From Sisyra terminalis (taxonomy: Eukaryota; Arthropoda; Insecta; Neuroptera; Sisyridae), in the NCBI GenBank assembly GCA_958496175.1, contig OY292278.1, forward strand, positions 8,308,001 through 8,372,000: 64,000 bases of DNA. Reading direction: 5' to 3'. The notes below the pieces were generated by a model, which ran no database searches, had not been told where the DNA came from, and saw only the letters and a program-made list of their open reading frames with translations. This document shows, piece by piece, positions 35,511-49,421 of the stretch (positions are counted from its first letter, which is position 1; every line of letters starts with the position of its first letter). A program made the translations under genes and the position numbers.

Positions 35511-37103
35511 AAAAATATTTTTTGTTAAAAATTACATATCCTTAATCAAAGTTTAACTTTTTTATCAATTTGACCCATGCTTTTTAATGCTTAGGAATTC
35601 TTAAAACACGTGGAAATATTTGATGAAAAAAATTGTTATTGAACCAATAGGTTTTACTACTTCATTTTTTAATGATTATTTTATACTTTTCCGCTATAAA
35701 ATAATAAAGAATTTCACGGTTTTAGTACCCACAATATACAAATATTTACCGGATTGGTTTTTTTGGTAATAATGCTTCATTTGTTCAAAAAAAATAAAAG
35801 TGCATTAAAATAAGTTATTTGCTGTTCAAAGTACGAAAAACTGACCTTTAATCTATTTTTTTTTTGTAGAATTGGATTGAAAAAAGAAAAATTTCCCATC
35901 AATCATAAAAACGCATAAAAAAATCTTAGAACCTTATTCAGATCTGAATCATCGTTGCCTCAACATGGCATTATTCTTGGAAATTTTCTTTTAATGTCAT
36001 AAATATTTAATTTTTCACTTAAACCTTGGAAGGAAATGTTAGTAATTCAATATCTCCTAAAACTATATTGCTTCCATGTGCAATGAATTAAGAAATGCAA
36101 CAAAGTATGAAATTTCTGTTACCCCAAGATTAAATGTTAAATGACAATTTTTTCCACAAATTGTTCAAATTAATCATCAAAATTATTATCATTTTTGCGT
36201 GTCTTGACTCAAACTAATTGCGGTTTTCAATTCTTGTGGTTTCCATTTCAATAACACAATAACAATTATAAAGAATAGATACATCCAAATACGAGTACCA
36301 ATTAAACATAAACGATCAATTGAAATTTTTTAAATTTAAAGATTTTTTTTTCGTTTTGGACTTTATACTTTTAGTAATTATATAATTTATTCTTTATAAT
36401 TTTCTCAATTATTTTTTTTTTTGAAAAAGAATTAACCAACAGTTATTTTGACCTCGACAAAAATTTGTAATTTTTGGTTGCAATGACGCTAAAGCCTTAT
36501 CGGTATGTAAATTTGTATCTATTTTAAGTAAAACAGGTTTCATGAAGATGTTTAGAGATGCCATACGGCACGATTTTGCCTGATTAATTTCAAAATTGTG
36601 AGAATTTTAAAGCTGATGGTAAAAAAGAAACTTTTTTAACTTTTTTTTTAAATTTCATGAATTTTCTGTGGCAATGAAAAGAAATATTAAAAAATTGCAT
36701 GTTTTCGATTCATAGTCTTTTCCTAGCTTGTAAAAGATTCAAAATCTTTTATGTTACCTTGTTTGTCTTTTACAAATAAAATTTGATCAAAAAATATCAA
36801 CTTTAGCAACAAATATCTCGAAACTAAAAAAGATTTTTAGGTGCTAAATTGTATAAGACACTTAACTCAAAAAGTATACAATCTTGGTCAGAAATATTAG
36901 GCTGACTAAAAATTATTTGTGGAAATTTTCTTTATAATATACAAAGTAATATATAAGTAAGTAAAAGCAAAGTATTTGTCCTGGTAATATATGTCCTGGG
37001 TTGCTTCCTGCTATCTCTTTTTACAGCCTGTATTCACTAGGATACATTATTAAAAAATTTCTTAAACATTATTTTGATATTCTGCTTCCTTTTCTTTGCA
37101 TAG
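35511..37103. other. Intergenic, no recognised feature
   Basis: AT-rich, without recognisable genes or transposon ends. Confidence 0.5.
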
Positions 37104-37116
37104 TTATCGACAAAGT

Positions 37117-38966
37117 GTTATGGAGGGCAGTTAGGAACATGCAGGGTAACGTTACAAATTTCCCTCCAATAAAAATCGATAATCATCGATATGCAACTAC
37201 AGATTACGAAAAAGCAAATTTATTGGCCTCCCATTTTGAAAAAAATATCCACGCAAAACCAAAACTTAGGTTCACAGGCGCACACTCTCAAGGTGAATAG
37301 AACACTAAGCAAATTTGCTAAAGACAGGCCAGAGAATGAAACTAACTACCCTTTCATATCGCCAGGTAAAGTAAAGAAAATAATTAAATCGTTAAAAAAC
37401 AATAAGGCCCCTGGTCCTGATAAAATCACCAATAGAGCACTTGAAAACCTTCCGCGGAAAGCCGTAGTATATTTATCAGACACCATCAACCATATTTTTA
37501 GCCGGCAATATTTCCCTAACCAATGGAAACAAGCAATTGTCAAAGTCATACCAAAGACAGGTAAAGACCTCAACCAACTAAATAATTACAGACCCATTAG
37601 TTTACCAGACGCGTTAAGCCAGATCACCGAAAAAATAATACAAGATCACATAATCAATCACCTAACAACTAACAATATCCTGATCAATGAACAATTCGGT
37701 TTTCGGAAACAACACTCAAAAACTGCTCAGCCAGCAAGGCTGGTTGACAATGCAACTGAAGAGTTTAACAAAAAAAAGCACATTGGCTTGTTTACTCTCG
37801 ACATAGAAAAAGCATTTGATACCGTCTGGGCACGCTGGGCTGCTATTTAAACTAAGAAAATACAGATTTCCCAAGTACCTAATTAGATTGGTCTCTTCCT
37901 ATCTTCATAACAGAACTTTTCGGGTTCAGATGGCGAATTCATTGTCTGACCAATAGAAAATAACAGCCGGTGTACCCCAAGGATCAGTTCTAGGACCTAT
38001 ATTATTTATTATATATTTAAATGACATCCCTTGTAGGAACAACTTAGCAGTGTCACTTTTTGCAGATGATACAGCACTGTCCGTGTCATCCTGGAGAACT
38101 GACACAGTAGCCAATAAACTAACGAAAAACTTAGACCAAATAAATAGGTATTTCTTAAAATGAAAAATTAAAATAAATGCTGGAAAAACAAAAGCCATTT
38201 TAATAACTAAATGAAGGCCAAGTAAAAAAAAAACGTGAATTGCCAACCAAGAAATAAAATGGTCTCCCCCACTAAAGTACCTGGGGGTCACTTTGGACCA
38301 AAAATTAATATTCATAGCACATATAAATAATCTAGTGCAAAAAGGAAAGGGTCTAATTGTGGCCCTATTCCCCTTGCTAAATAGAAACAGTGCTTTAAGC
38401 ACAAAAAACAAAATACTTTTGTACAAAGCTCTGGTAAGACCAATGCTCACGTATCCTGCACCATGCTAGAGTTTTAGTAGTGAAACCAATCTAAAAAACT
38501 CCAGGTGACACAAAACAAATTTTTAAGATTTGGTCCAGATGCCCCCAGGTATACACTGGTTAAACAACTACATGAAGATGGAAACCTTCCTATGATAAAA
38601 GTATTTTTATGGGAACTGTGTAAAAAATTCTTTTTAAGATGCGAGGATAATTAGAGTGCCCAAATAAAAAGTATAGGCCGCTATGACCATAATGTCCCAA
38701 GAAAACACAAGAGAATAAAACATATTATTCACTAATTTTTAATTAACAAAATAAGTGCTGGGTTTTTTAAGGTCGTTTTTCCCAATGATCTGAGACAAAT
38801 ATCTTTAAATATTTATATAGTTAAGAATCATATTATTTTTTTCTTCTATTTTCTATGTTTTCTAAAGTTGTTGAAAGGCAAAGACATATGTCTGGAACTT
38901 TTACTATTATATTATTTCATTTCTATATTGTTAGTGTAGAGTATACCAATAAAAATCTTTTTATTA
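37117..38966 (+). mobile_element. 5'-truncated Jockey-like LINE with 13-bp target duplication
   Basis: The direct repeat TTATCGACAAAGT lies at 37104-37116 and 38967-38979, bracketing a 1.85-kb insertion with an AATAAAAAT-rich 3' end. Translation gives NNKAPGPDKITNRAL, NNYRPISLPDA, LDIEKAFDTVWARW, then GVPQGSVLGPILF and FADDTALSVSS, the ordered motifs of a non-LTR reverse transcriptase. Frames shift near 37290 and 37850 and in-frame stops follow, so it is dead. The endonuclease domain is missing. The exact target duplication suggests a moderately recent insertion. Confidence 0.93.
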
Positions 38967-38979
38967 TTATCGACAAAGT

Positions 38980-40126
38980 ATTTATGATATTATTTTTTTT
39001 TCCTGATATTATTCTTTAAACATTGTGTTTAAAATCCATCAAAAAATTTATGTCTTTTATATAAAGCAAAGAGCAATAAGAAAAATAAATTACCAAACAT
39101 AAAAAGCGCAATGATTTGCCCAATTCATTAACTTAATAAAATATGAAAAATATTTCGTAAAATTTAAAGGTTTTTTAGCAAATTAAAGACCATAATATCC
39201 AAGTGAAACAAAAATTTGTTTACTAAAATAAAAAAAAAATATTCATTGAAATTTTATCAAGATTCATCCCAAAAAGATTTCCGTAAATGATAATTGCAAA
39301 TATTTATTAAAAATTTATCAAATTCAGCAACTAAAACCATACGACAATAATAAGATAATCCTAATCTTAATCTCAATGATTTGATATTCCAACCGGAAAT
39401 GTTCTTCAACTCAATAAGCCTTCAAAAATCCTAAACAATTTTAATTAACAACCTCAAAACACATTAGATACGAAAAAAAAAATTCTCTATAATTTACGTA
39501 CTTTTCCGGACTGACTAAAATCACAATTAACATTTTCAATAATTTATGGAAATTTTAAAAGACGTGTACATCAAAATCATCTAATTAAATTCCAAGAGAT
39601 CAGAAAAATTCCATCTCGTAAAATCAATAATTTTTCCCCCTTTATAGAGCTTTAAAATGTACACAAGTGTCATTAAATAATGGCATCGATCATAAGGTCA
39701 ATTCGATCGTTAGCAAATTTTGAATTGATCAATTATTTTTATTGTCATTTGTTTCGATAGCCATTTTGAAAACAAACATTAATTTAATACATTTGTTTTT
39801 GTCTAATTAAGGGGAAATTAATTATTTAATCAATTTAATGGCTGCAGTGTTTTATTGATGCACATATTGATTATTAATGTACGTATTATTCTTTAATTGC
39901 ATATGAATGTAAATACGATAGTATTTGACTATTGTTAACGAAACAAAATTGAAATTTTCTCGAAAAAATTTTTCGACCAAAAATCTACAAGTAAACGTGA
40001 TAATGATAATTGAAAAATAATTATATTTTAATATATCTATTATTTCTTCGTAAATTAATTACTAATTCATTGTTAAGTATGAAACGTCTTAATGTTGATA
40101 TAAAAATTTGATTACGGTGATATTTC

Positions 40127-40199
<73 letters not shown>

Positions 40200-41039
40200 C
40201 GTATAAATTTCATATTTTGTTTTGATTAGTTTGCAAATATTTGAAATAAAGTTTGACCTCGTCTAGAAAAAAGAAATTAGTGAACAATTTTGTTAGTTTG
40301 ATGATTAAAATATGAAAAAATTAATTTACAGAAAAATATAACAGCTATGTCGTCTTTGCCATTCTATTCTCAAGGCTTCTATACAGGAATTGAAATCAAT
40401 AGAATTTAATTTAAATTAATAAGTGCATAAGTATGTAAAACTTATGCATAACATTAAAATTTTTTGAAACAATTTAATTTTTATGTTTCGATAATCCTTT
40501 TTTAGGAAAGAAATAATTGGCAACCCTTAGTTAAGGGTTTGCTTTCAGAAAGCCCAAATTTCTTGAATAAGGATATAAATTAATCGATGCCTATAATAAC
40601 ATATTTTTATTCATTATTCTTTTTTAATCGGTGGCGATTTTGTTTAAGTAGTTTCAGAATAAAGCAACTTCAAATTGTGTACCTATTTATAAGTAACGGA
40701 AAATCCAACATTTTTTTTTAAGAATTATTAGGTGATAAATGTACAAACAGTTTTTTTTTTTTAAATTAGCAATCAGTTAGTGCAAACTAACTTCCATTAG
40801 GATTTTGATTATTCTTCCATGTAGCATAAGAAACGTTATTGAAAAAAATCTTTAAATTCTTTTTTCCTCTTTACAAATTTGCCTAAATAGGATTGGACCA
40901 AGTACTAAGATGATCTGCTGCTCTGATTTTTCGTGTATGTTTTATTCTTGAATCTTTTTTTAAGCTTTTATTTATTAAATTATATAAATAAACCTCTAAA
41001 CATAAACTTGATTCCAAAATTTAATCAAAATAAGATTTT
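38980..41039. other. Intergenic with a TA dinucleotide array
   Basis: No gene recognised. A nearly pure TA repeat of about 70 bp lies at 40128-40196. Confidence 0.6.
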
Positions 41040-41236
41040 TTCGCTGACTTTGAACAGTTATACTGTGTTTACAATGTATAGAATATATTGCAGTCCAATT
41101 TATGTAGTATAATTTAACATAATAATATACAAATTTAATATCATAATACATAAACTTAATATAATAATATATAAAAATCATACCACCAACATAAATTTGA
41201 ACAGAAGTTCAAACAAAAATATTCGTGATGTATTGC

Positions 41237-41277
41237 CCAGATACGTATTTCGATTGCCAAGCAATCTTCATCAGTGG
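41237..41277 (-). ncRNA. Hammerhead-ribozyme-like motif, family b, left arm
   Basis: It is the exact inverted equivalent of the right-arm motif, with the same core CTGATGA, stem II GATTGC/GCAATC, GAAA, stem III ATAC/GTAT and stem I CCA/TGG. Confidence 0.55.
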
Positions 41278-41353
41278 TCATCAAGTAGTTTGGATCACTC
41301 CGTAACTGCTTTGTGATGATTCACGTTACGGAGTGATCCAAACTATTTGATGA

Positions 41354-41394
41354 CCACTGATGAAGATTGCTTGGCAATCGAAATACGTATCTGG
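41354..41394 (+). ncRNA. Hammerhead-ribozyme-like motif, family b, right arm
   Basis: CCA (41354-41356), CTGATGA (41357-41363), extra A, stem II GATTGC-TTG-GCAATC (41365-41379), GAA (41380-41382), stem III ATAC/GTAT (41383-41390), C at the cleavage position (41391), TGG (41392-41394). Every pair in the three stems is Watson-Crick. The extra A after the core is the one departure from the standard motif. Confidence 0.55.
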
Positions 41395-41560
41395 GCAATA
41401 CGCTATGAATATTTTTGTTTGAACTTCTGTTCAAATTTATGTTGGTGGATGATTTTTATATATTATTGTATTAAATTTGTATATTATTATGTTAAATTAT
41501 ACTACATAAATTGGACTGCAATATATTTTATATATTGTATCCAACATTTACTTTCTAATT

Positions 41561-44500
41561 AAAGTTTCACTCCTACAATAAAAACATATTTTTCCTAATA
41601 AATATTTCGTAAATATTTCAATTGTATACTGAAGAAAATTCTTTTCCCTATCTCTTCTTTAAAGCATATAAAGGAAGCATTATAATCTCAAGAAATTCGG
41701 TTTTATTATTTGAACGCAATTTTGTAATTTTTTTCTATTTACGTTAGAAAATTTCACATAAACTAATCAATGAGGATTATGTTTAACAAACTATTTTTTT
41801 TTCTGATTTTTCAAAGGTATATCTCAAGGGAAACACCTAATTATTAATTATATAGTACTTAAATAAGGAGAGTTAATCACAAAATACTTTCCAAAAATTA
41901 CTATTTACATATATTTGCATATTCTAGAACTTAGTGCTTAATTGTCGCATGATTAACTGGACCTGTTTCAAGTGTAAAACTTTAAGGACTTTGCCAATAA
42001 TATTTTGGTGATTATTTTCCATAGTTTTATAGTTTTATAGTTTCCTGATTTCTTAAGGTACTAATATAATTCTTTATGACACAATTTAATTGATAATTAC
42101 CTAGGTAATTGTATTAAGTTATTAGGTAATGTAAATTGTAAATACAATTCGATTTTAAGATTAAATAATTAAATTAAAATCAAATATTAAATTCTTTAGA
42201 TTGGGATTTTTCTATGCTATATAGATTTTTCTATATATTAATGGATATTTCTATTTTTATCGCATTAGTTTACATCTTTGATCTTTTGGAAAATTATTTT
42301 CCATAAATTTCTTCGAATTTAAGATCAAATTGAATTGATTTCGAAAATAAAGTTTTCCTTTAAAAATTCATATGATTCTACATACAATGGCAAATGCTAT
42401 TTATAAAAAATAAAATAGTTTTCCTCATTTTCCAGCTTAGTAAATATTTTTCTGTTTATATCTTGGTTTCAATAAATGGATTGAGATGTTATAGAAGATA
42501 ATCCATAAGTGCACCCATTGCTTTTTTTGGACTCTCATTTATTCAGTAGCAAAAAAACTTTTTTTTCTGCAAAAACATAAAGTTTTTTACGAACTAAAAA
42601 TTAGTTTTTCTTGCTTTAATAATGTCTTTTCTTGATTTGAAAAAAATTTACATTTAGACTATTCAAAGTCCAGTTTCCAGTACTAATTAAAGTACACACT
42701 TCAAAGGTGTGAAAGGAGCAAAAGGATTTGGAACTTGAAAAATTTATTTATTGTAAGTTTGTTTGGAAAATATTTTTTTTAACTTTTATTTTCTGCTATC
42801 TTTCCGGTAGTAGCATATTGTGACGCTAAGAAAAGTTCCTAGTGATCAAGTAGAGGCATTCCTCCACTAGGAGTGATCTCCATCACGTCAGCTCCGGTCA
42901 CCAAATCGGATAATAGGACCTAGATCCTGATGGCCGATTTATATATAAAAAAAAATATTTTCACGCTGATAAAATTTTTGTTCTTTGATGACGTAAAACT
43001 GGTCGGCGGGATTTTGCCGGAATGATGACAGAAAGTAGTGTACTTGATTGGACAATTGATAATCCAATGAAATTATTATACTCCGGAAGAAAATTGTCTT
43101 CCATTTTTCAAAGAAAAAACGAGAATACTTTCCAAACAACTTTAGATAATTAATAGAAAAACCGTGAAAATTGTAAAGTCAAAAAAAACTGTAAAGTCAA
43201 CGATTAAGCAATCGAATAATTTTTAGTTTTAAAAAATAAATAATTTATCAAGTTTATAAATTTTTAAACTGCAGATTATGCTCAAGTAGTTGCAGGGTGT
43301 AACTGTTATTATAATGATAATTTATTGTTGTAATATTGAAGCCAAAAATATGAACTAAGAAGGAATTAGTTAAATTTTATGCAAAACACTGAAAACTAAA
43401 AATAATTTCTTCCATATTATGTAAATCTACGAAAAAAAAAACACTTATCAAGTTCAAATAGGAAAAATTTTCATTGAAATCTAATAATAATAATCAGATT
43501 TCCCAACTGAAGTCATTGAACCGGTCCTTCAACTCTCAATTCGTTAGCTAATCCAACCTTACTCACATTGAAACCAAATGCTCATTTATTTCTCTACACT
43601 CGAGAAAAACTTAAGTAAGTTCATTTTCAATAGACAAAAATTCAAAAACAAGTTATGTCGAAATTTCCCGTTCGTAAATCAAAACGACCAGCGTTCATTT
43701 ACGGCATAATTACTATTAAAGTTAACTGTATCATTTATTCACAGCATCCGAAACAAAATGCCCTCATCATTTCCATGACAAATTGGTTTTTTTCAATCCC
43801 AAAAAAAAAAACATTTCCCTGATCTCTGTTGGAATTTCTTCAAACGATCATTTGTCTGGAAATATTTGTAAATATTTTCATGTGTGACCTTAAACCTTGA
43901 ATTGCAATTAAACGAAAAAACACATCATTGAAAATTTCATTATAATCTTAAGTTGTAAAAATGATTCTAAACTTGCAATGAACTTTTAGCAAATAGCCGA
44001 AAGTGGTGGATTTGTATGTAAATATTTGCGAAATTACCGGTCCGACAAATATCTAAAATAATAGTGTTGAAACTGGTTAATCCGCGTCTCAATCATTTTA
44101 TTGACGAAATCCACGTCTGAAAAACGCTTAAAACTTTTAGCAAACCGACAAAAAAAGTGTAATAAATTTGTAAATTTGCAAATGCACGTGTTTGAAAAAC
44201 CTGAATCTATATTATGATCGTATTTGTTTTTTAATATGAGTCATAAATTTCAACTAAAAGCGCTGTAAAATGTAAATGATTGCTGATATGTACAAATGAT
44301 TTGATCTTTATTCAAATGTTACTTATCCGAATCAATAGTGGTTTAAATATGTGACGCACTTAATCACCATAATATCTTGAATTACTTACGATAGGTAAAC
44401 TAATCAAGTGATGAAGATTGAAAGAAAGGGTCTAGAAGGATCCACATGGCGAGTTGGCCCTCAAATAGGAACCTTTGTCGAAACTTATGTTAAAATATCG

Positions 44501-44789
44501 GCTTGATATACAAACACATTTTATATACTTTTCACGACCAAATTCCTCTTTGACCTTGAGATATGAGCAAAAATGTCTCCCCGCATGGCTATTTTTCAAA
44601 GTTATAGATCTCAAAAACTAATTAAGCTAAAGAAGTGAAATCAACGCGAGGCTTTGATGATTTTACAGAGTATATCATATATTTTTTTTGAAATTTTTAG
44701 AAAAAAAAAATTCTACAAAAAAAAATACAAAAAACAAATGAAATATTTTTTTTATGTGTTTTCTGAAAATGACAATCACGAAAAAAATA
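41561..44789. other. Intergenic, no recognised gene
   Basis: AT-rich. A slightly GC-richer patch at 42830-42925 has no feature I can name. Confidence 0.5.
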
Positions 44790-44995
44790 TATTTTATGCT
44801 TCTACATGAGCACTATAACTCATAAAAATTGCATGAAAAAATAGTTGGTGCAACACTTTGAAAAAAAATGAAATGTCATTTACGCCTAATAGTAAACCTT
44901 AGTTTTATTTCTTTTCGAAGTGTTTCACCAACTTTTTTTTCACAAAACTTAAAAAAAAAATACGCCACATATAGGAGCAAAACATAAATTATTGT
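44790..44995. repeat. Degenerate inverted repeat
   Basis: Sequence with AGTTGGTGCAACACTTTG near 44842-44860 is roughly complementary to GAAGTGTTTCACCAACT near 44917-44935. The outer arms are also loosely complementary. Probably an eroded foldback element. Confidence 0.4.
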
Positions 44996-45019
44996 CATAA
45001 TATATCAACCCATATATAT

Positions 45020-45474
45020 AAAATATCAAAAACTTTTATAGAGATAAGTCATAGAAAAAAAATGCTCTAGAAAAAATGTCCTATAAAATTTTCTCATAAA
45101 ATTGATGGTTGAGTCAAAAAATTGAAAAAATATTAAAATTTCTCTTTAGTTCAACTTTGACCTCGAATAACTTCTGAAGACCTATATATATCAAAAACTT
45201 GTCAGAGACCTTTTTTGTAGATCGTTCATTTTTTTAAAAGAATATACCTTAGTCATTCCGAAATATTTTCACCAACGTGAGCTATAAAATTCCAAAGTGC
45301 AAAAGAATATTGTTCCCATGTTATTTAAATGAAAAATCGAAATTTACGATACGGCACCTCTTAATATTAATATTAAGAGCTTAAACTTTCACAGGACATT
45401 TTTTTTGTCAATCCCAACAATATTTTCGATATAATTAAGAAAAAAAAATTCATAACTTTTTTTGAACCAGTCTA
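45020..45474. mobile_element. Half copy of the foldback MITE
   Basis: It matches the right half of the foldback family, ending GAACCAGTCTA at 45474, and lacks the left arm. The following bases (ACTCAGTATAACGGTTCAAAG) resemble the family b repeat, the same kind of host sequence as at copy 1. Confidence 0.8.
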
Positions 45475-45589
45475 ATACTCAGTATAACGGTTCAAAGTCA
45501 GCATAAAAATCTAATTTTGACTAAAAAGATGCTTTCACACTCGAAATTTCAGCTTTCTATGACTTTTAATTCCAGAATAAATTAAAATA

Positions 45590-46140
45590 ATCGATAAATC
45601 GAAAAATATTTTTTTCTCAATAATAAATAAATCATTTCGACTGATATTAAGACATATAATGAAAGTATAGAAAGGCTTTTGAGATATGACCACTAAGCAT
45701 GGCTTAAAAACATGGCTACGTATTATGTGCAACCAAAGATTTACCCATAAGTTAACATTAAGTGTGTGTTTTTTTTCTTTAAAATTAATTTTAGGCTGGA
45801 TTAACGCAAATAAGTTTTTGAAGCTTGACATTATATATAATGACATATTGGCGATAAATCGAAAAATATTTTTTCTCAATAGTAAGTAAACCAATTCGAC
45901 TCAAATTAAGAGATATAAGTAAAGTATATAAAGATTATGGAGATATTAACATTAGGCATGGCTTAAAAAACATGGCTACGTATTAAGTGCAACCAAAGAA
46001 TTGCCCATAAGTTAACATTGAGTTTATATTATAATTTTAATTTGTTTTTATTTCCTTTAAAATAAATTTTAGGTTGGATTAACGCAAAAAAAGTTTTTGA
46101 ATTTTGGCATTATATATAATGACATATTGGCAGTGGTATT
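45590..46140. repeat. Local direct duplication (unit about 262 bp)
   Basis: CGATAAATCGAAAAATATTT occurs at about 45590 and 45853. The downstream sequence, including a CATGGCTACGTATTA stretch and a GCCCATAAGTTAACATT-like stretch, is shared in both. Non-coding. Confidence 0.75.
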
Positions 46141-47388
46141 GAATGAATCATTCCCCAAACTTTAGGTAATTGTTAAAGAATTTCTTCGAACCAATAAACT
46201 TAAAAACAAAGACTTAAACTTTTATCTGCTATGTAAAATATTTTCACGTTTAACAAACGTTATTATTTACGTACAACTTTTGAAGACCAACAATTCTTTG
46301 CCCTTTCATCGAATCATCTTCCTTTCAATTGGAACGTATAAATGATATTTGAATATGCTAAAAATAAACTGGAAAAACGTGTAACTTTTATTAATGCATA
46401 CGACTCATTATTTCATACAATATTATAGAGAATTAATAGCCGTTTTATTTACCAAATGATTCCATGTAAAGTGTATACATTTTCTTGGCTGTTCAATGCG
46501 AGTTGAACGAATTGAAAGAAATCAATGAAAAAGTTAGAAATATGCACACCGAATCTTTTACATTTTACCTAAGTATATGTTAATTTGAATAATTGATTCA
46601 ATATTCTTTTCATTGGAAATGAAGAGAACATTTTCCGGACTTTCACTGGCTTTGAATTAACTGGTAATTGTTTGGGTTACACTTGCGGTTGTTGGTGATT
46701 TTCCGCGAAAATCATTCATGTATGTTCCGCTCGTGTTAATTACAATAAATTCGTTAGTCATTCTTTGTAAATGTTATTTAACAATAAGAAATTTTCGATC
46801 ACCAAATAATTATTCTATGTCCTTCAGGAAACTTTTGGCTATGAGGATAACAACCTTAAGACATTAATTTAGCAATAAAAAGCATTAAAAAAAGTCACAG
46901 TAACTGTTACTTCTTAAGATATGAAATAATAAAGAATTTTATGCTTCGTCATTATTTCTCATTCAGTTATTCAAAAAACGTTTTTTTTTATATTATGAGT
47001 GCAATGAAAATTTGAAGTTTATTCACTTGAATTATCTTATTCAACCTTATTGCCTCTTGAGTTGTGATTCAGTTTCTTTCCAAGAATTTCTTCAACAGGT
47101 TTGCAATTTAAATTGTTGGTATAAATTTATAACTTGGCAAATAAAAAAAAATAAAATTGCAGTTCTAGAATTCAAATGAAACATTTCAACTTTGAAAAAG
47201 AATTATCTAACAATTTATGATCATTTTTGCTCTTCTTTTCGACGGATAAATATTTAAAATAACAAATATAATTCATTGAATATTCATTTTGCTGATAAAG
47301 TTCTACCTTTAGATCATTTTTGTTTAAATCATTTTTGAATTTAGTAATCTTTTTTAGGATTCTATAGTCAAACGAGTAAAATAAAATC
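46141..47388. other. Intergenic, no recognised feature
   Basis: AT-rich sequence without recognisable genes or transposon ends. Confidence 0.5.
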
Positions 47389-47396
47389 CTATATAT

Positions 47397-47584
47397 CATT
47401 GTTTCCTAACCGCGGACTCCTGGAGGTCCGCGGTCCTATTTGAAAAAGTTTTTTTTTTTAATTTGATGAAGGAATACTAAAATATAATAATGTCCGAAAT
47501 TTGCACCTTTTTTCACTCAGGGGTCCTTGGCATTATGCTTGATTTCCTTGGGGGTCCACGGCTGAAAAAGGTTAGTAACCGTTG
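47397..47584. mobile_element. Short hAT-type MITE
   Basis: Ends CATTGTTTCCTAACC and GGTTAGTAACCGTTG are imperfect inverted repeats. Inner GC-rich arms (ACCGCGGACTCC near 47409 and GGGGTCCACGGCTG near 47550) also pair. The exact 8-bp duplication CTATATAT flanks it at 47389-47396 and 47585-47592. This matches small hAT MITEs with GGTTCTCAACC-like ends. Confidence 0.85.
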
Positions 47585-47592
47585 CTATATAT

Positions 47593-49413
47593 CACTAACA
47601 TTTATCTTAAAGATTAAGATCATAAAGAAGAAATTTGAAAGAAAAGTTTTTTTCTTAGAACCTTTAAAAAATGTTATAGAATTATTTCCTTTTATTGCCT
47701 TTTCCTACTTAAAGTGCACAATGAAAACTGCAGAGCAAATCTGTAAATAGTGAGGAGGAATTTTTTCCCTGAAAGTTTTTAGTTTTCAAATGTCACACAA
47801 TGTTTCATATGGTAAACATCGAATAGATTCAATTCTTCGATGGTACTGAATACATTTAAAGGAAGGACTTGAAATTGAAGACCCAATACATGGATCTAAA
47901 AAGATCTAATAGATCTAAAGAAAGTCTTGCAAAAGAAAAATTAAACCGAAACTTAAAAATAGCGACATTTCTAAGAAAAATACATCCATGAAGTGAAATA
48001 TGAAAATAATTTTTAAACTGTTAATTATTGCACAATTTACTGTACTTAAACATACCAATTTCATCAAAAGATATTCATTTTTAAATAAATCAGCTTTTTA
48101 GAAAGAAGTCATAACTCAAAATTAATTTAAAAAAATCCCAAAATTTATTCAAAATTAAATCCATACAGTGTACGTATGCAAAAAATAAAGTTACCCAATT
48201 GACGTCATAAGAAATTTACACCCAATATCTTAAATCATATATTCATTTCTTAATGGCTTCCATAGAAGAAGTATCGTGTTTTTTTTCACTAAATAATTTA
48301 GCAAATTAAGCCTAACACCTATCAAAGTTGTTTAAGGCGATTACAAACTTCAAAGGAAAAAATTTGCAACTTCGATCTCTTGCATTATTTCCATTTTTCA
48401 TTATTATTTAAAATAACAAAAAATCATTTTACAATTCAATGTGACCTAATCGATTAATGATAATGAACTTTTGAATCCGTGGAGCAATCATAATTATTAA
48501 TATTTTAATGCTTAAGTAAATATTTTTCCTTTGAATTTCCTTTTTTTTTTTGGTCGTTGCATAAATAAGCAATTCAGGTTGATGATCAAGGTGAAAATGT
48601 TTTGTAATGGATTATGGTCTTGACTTTTTGGTTTTTCAGTATTTAAATTGTTGAAAAAAATTAATATACACGATAAATAATAATTGCATTTTTCGTAATA
48701 ATTTCAAAGTTTGTATTTTTTTTTTCATAATTTTCGACCAATTAATGTTTATTTTATTTAAATTTTGTATCAATTTTATCATTACAATGAAAACCTACCA
48801 AATATCTATCAAATAAATTTAGTTTTCTTCTATAAAAATTTCATATTTAAATTTTCAAAACAGATCGGCTTGATTAATCACCTATTCTTAAAGATACAGC
48901 AATTTATAATTTTAAAAAATTCATCTTTTGCTTCCGAAGATTTTGAATGTTAAGATCATTTGCTATATTGATAGCAATAAAAATGTAGTAGAAGTTCCAA
49001 ATCAAGAAATTGTTTACTGATTAAGAAATAATATTTTAGAGTGAAATACTTTTCTTTTGATTTTCTTCGACATCATTTCAAATTTTTGAAAGTTTTGCTC
49101 CATATTTGTCAAGTTTGCTCTTAATTACATCTGTAAAAGACACAGCCAAAGAAAATATAATCTTCAAGCATTGGAAGTTCTAAAGTTTTCATCAAATATT
49201 GATGTAAATAAACAAAAAAAATTCATTCAATTTTGGATGATTGGATTATTTCTTGTCTCAAAATTTATTTTGGCAGATATTCAATTAATTTTAATGATCT
49301 TACAAAATGCATTTTTGAAATAGTTTGAAATAGTCATTAAGCAATTACAATTGTTGTATAGATAAGGCAATTCTAAATAAAATTATTAAATAATGTTTGT
49401 ATATATTCTTATT
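47593..49413. other. Intergenic, no recognised feature
   Basis: AT-rich sequence without recognisable genes or transposon ends. Confidence 0.5.
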
Positions 49414-49421
49414 ATATGTAC

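Larger units (their letters stand above)
41040..41560. repeat. Palindromic repeat with hammerhead-like motif in each arm (family b)
   Basis: Arms of about 240 bp: TATACTGTGTTTACAATGTA-type sequence on the left and its near complement on the right. The centre (about 41290-41345) is itself inverted around a GTTACGGAGTGATCC unit. Related pieces occur at 1420-1597, 2442-2500, 33180-33510, 23.4-24.3 kb and beside 45475. Confidence 0.85.

Noticed and set aside
40128..40196. TA-rich stretch as a possible origin or regulatory element
   Set aside because: A simple dinucleotide array is the plainer explanation; nothing else supports a function.
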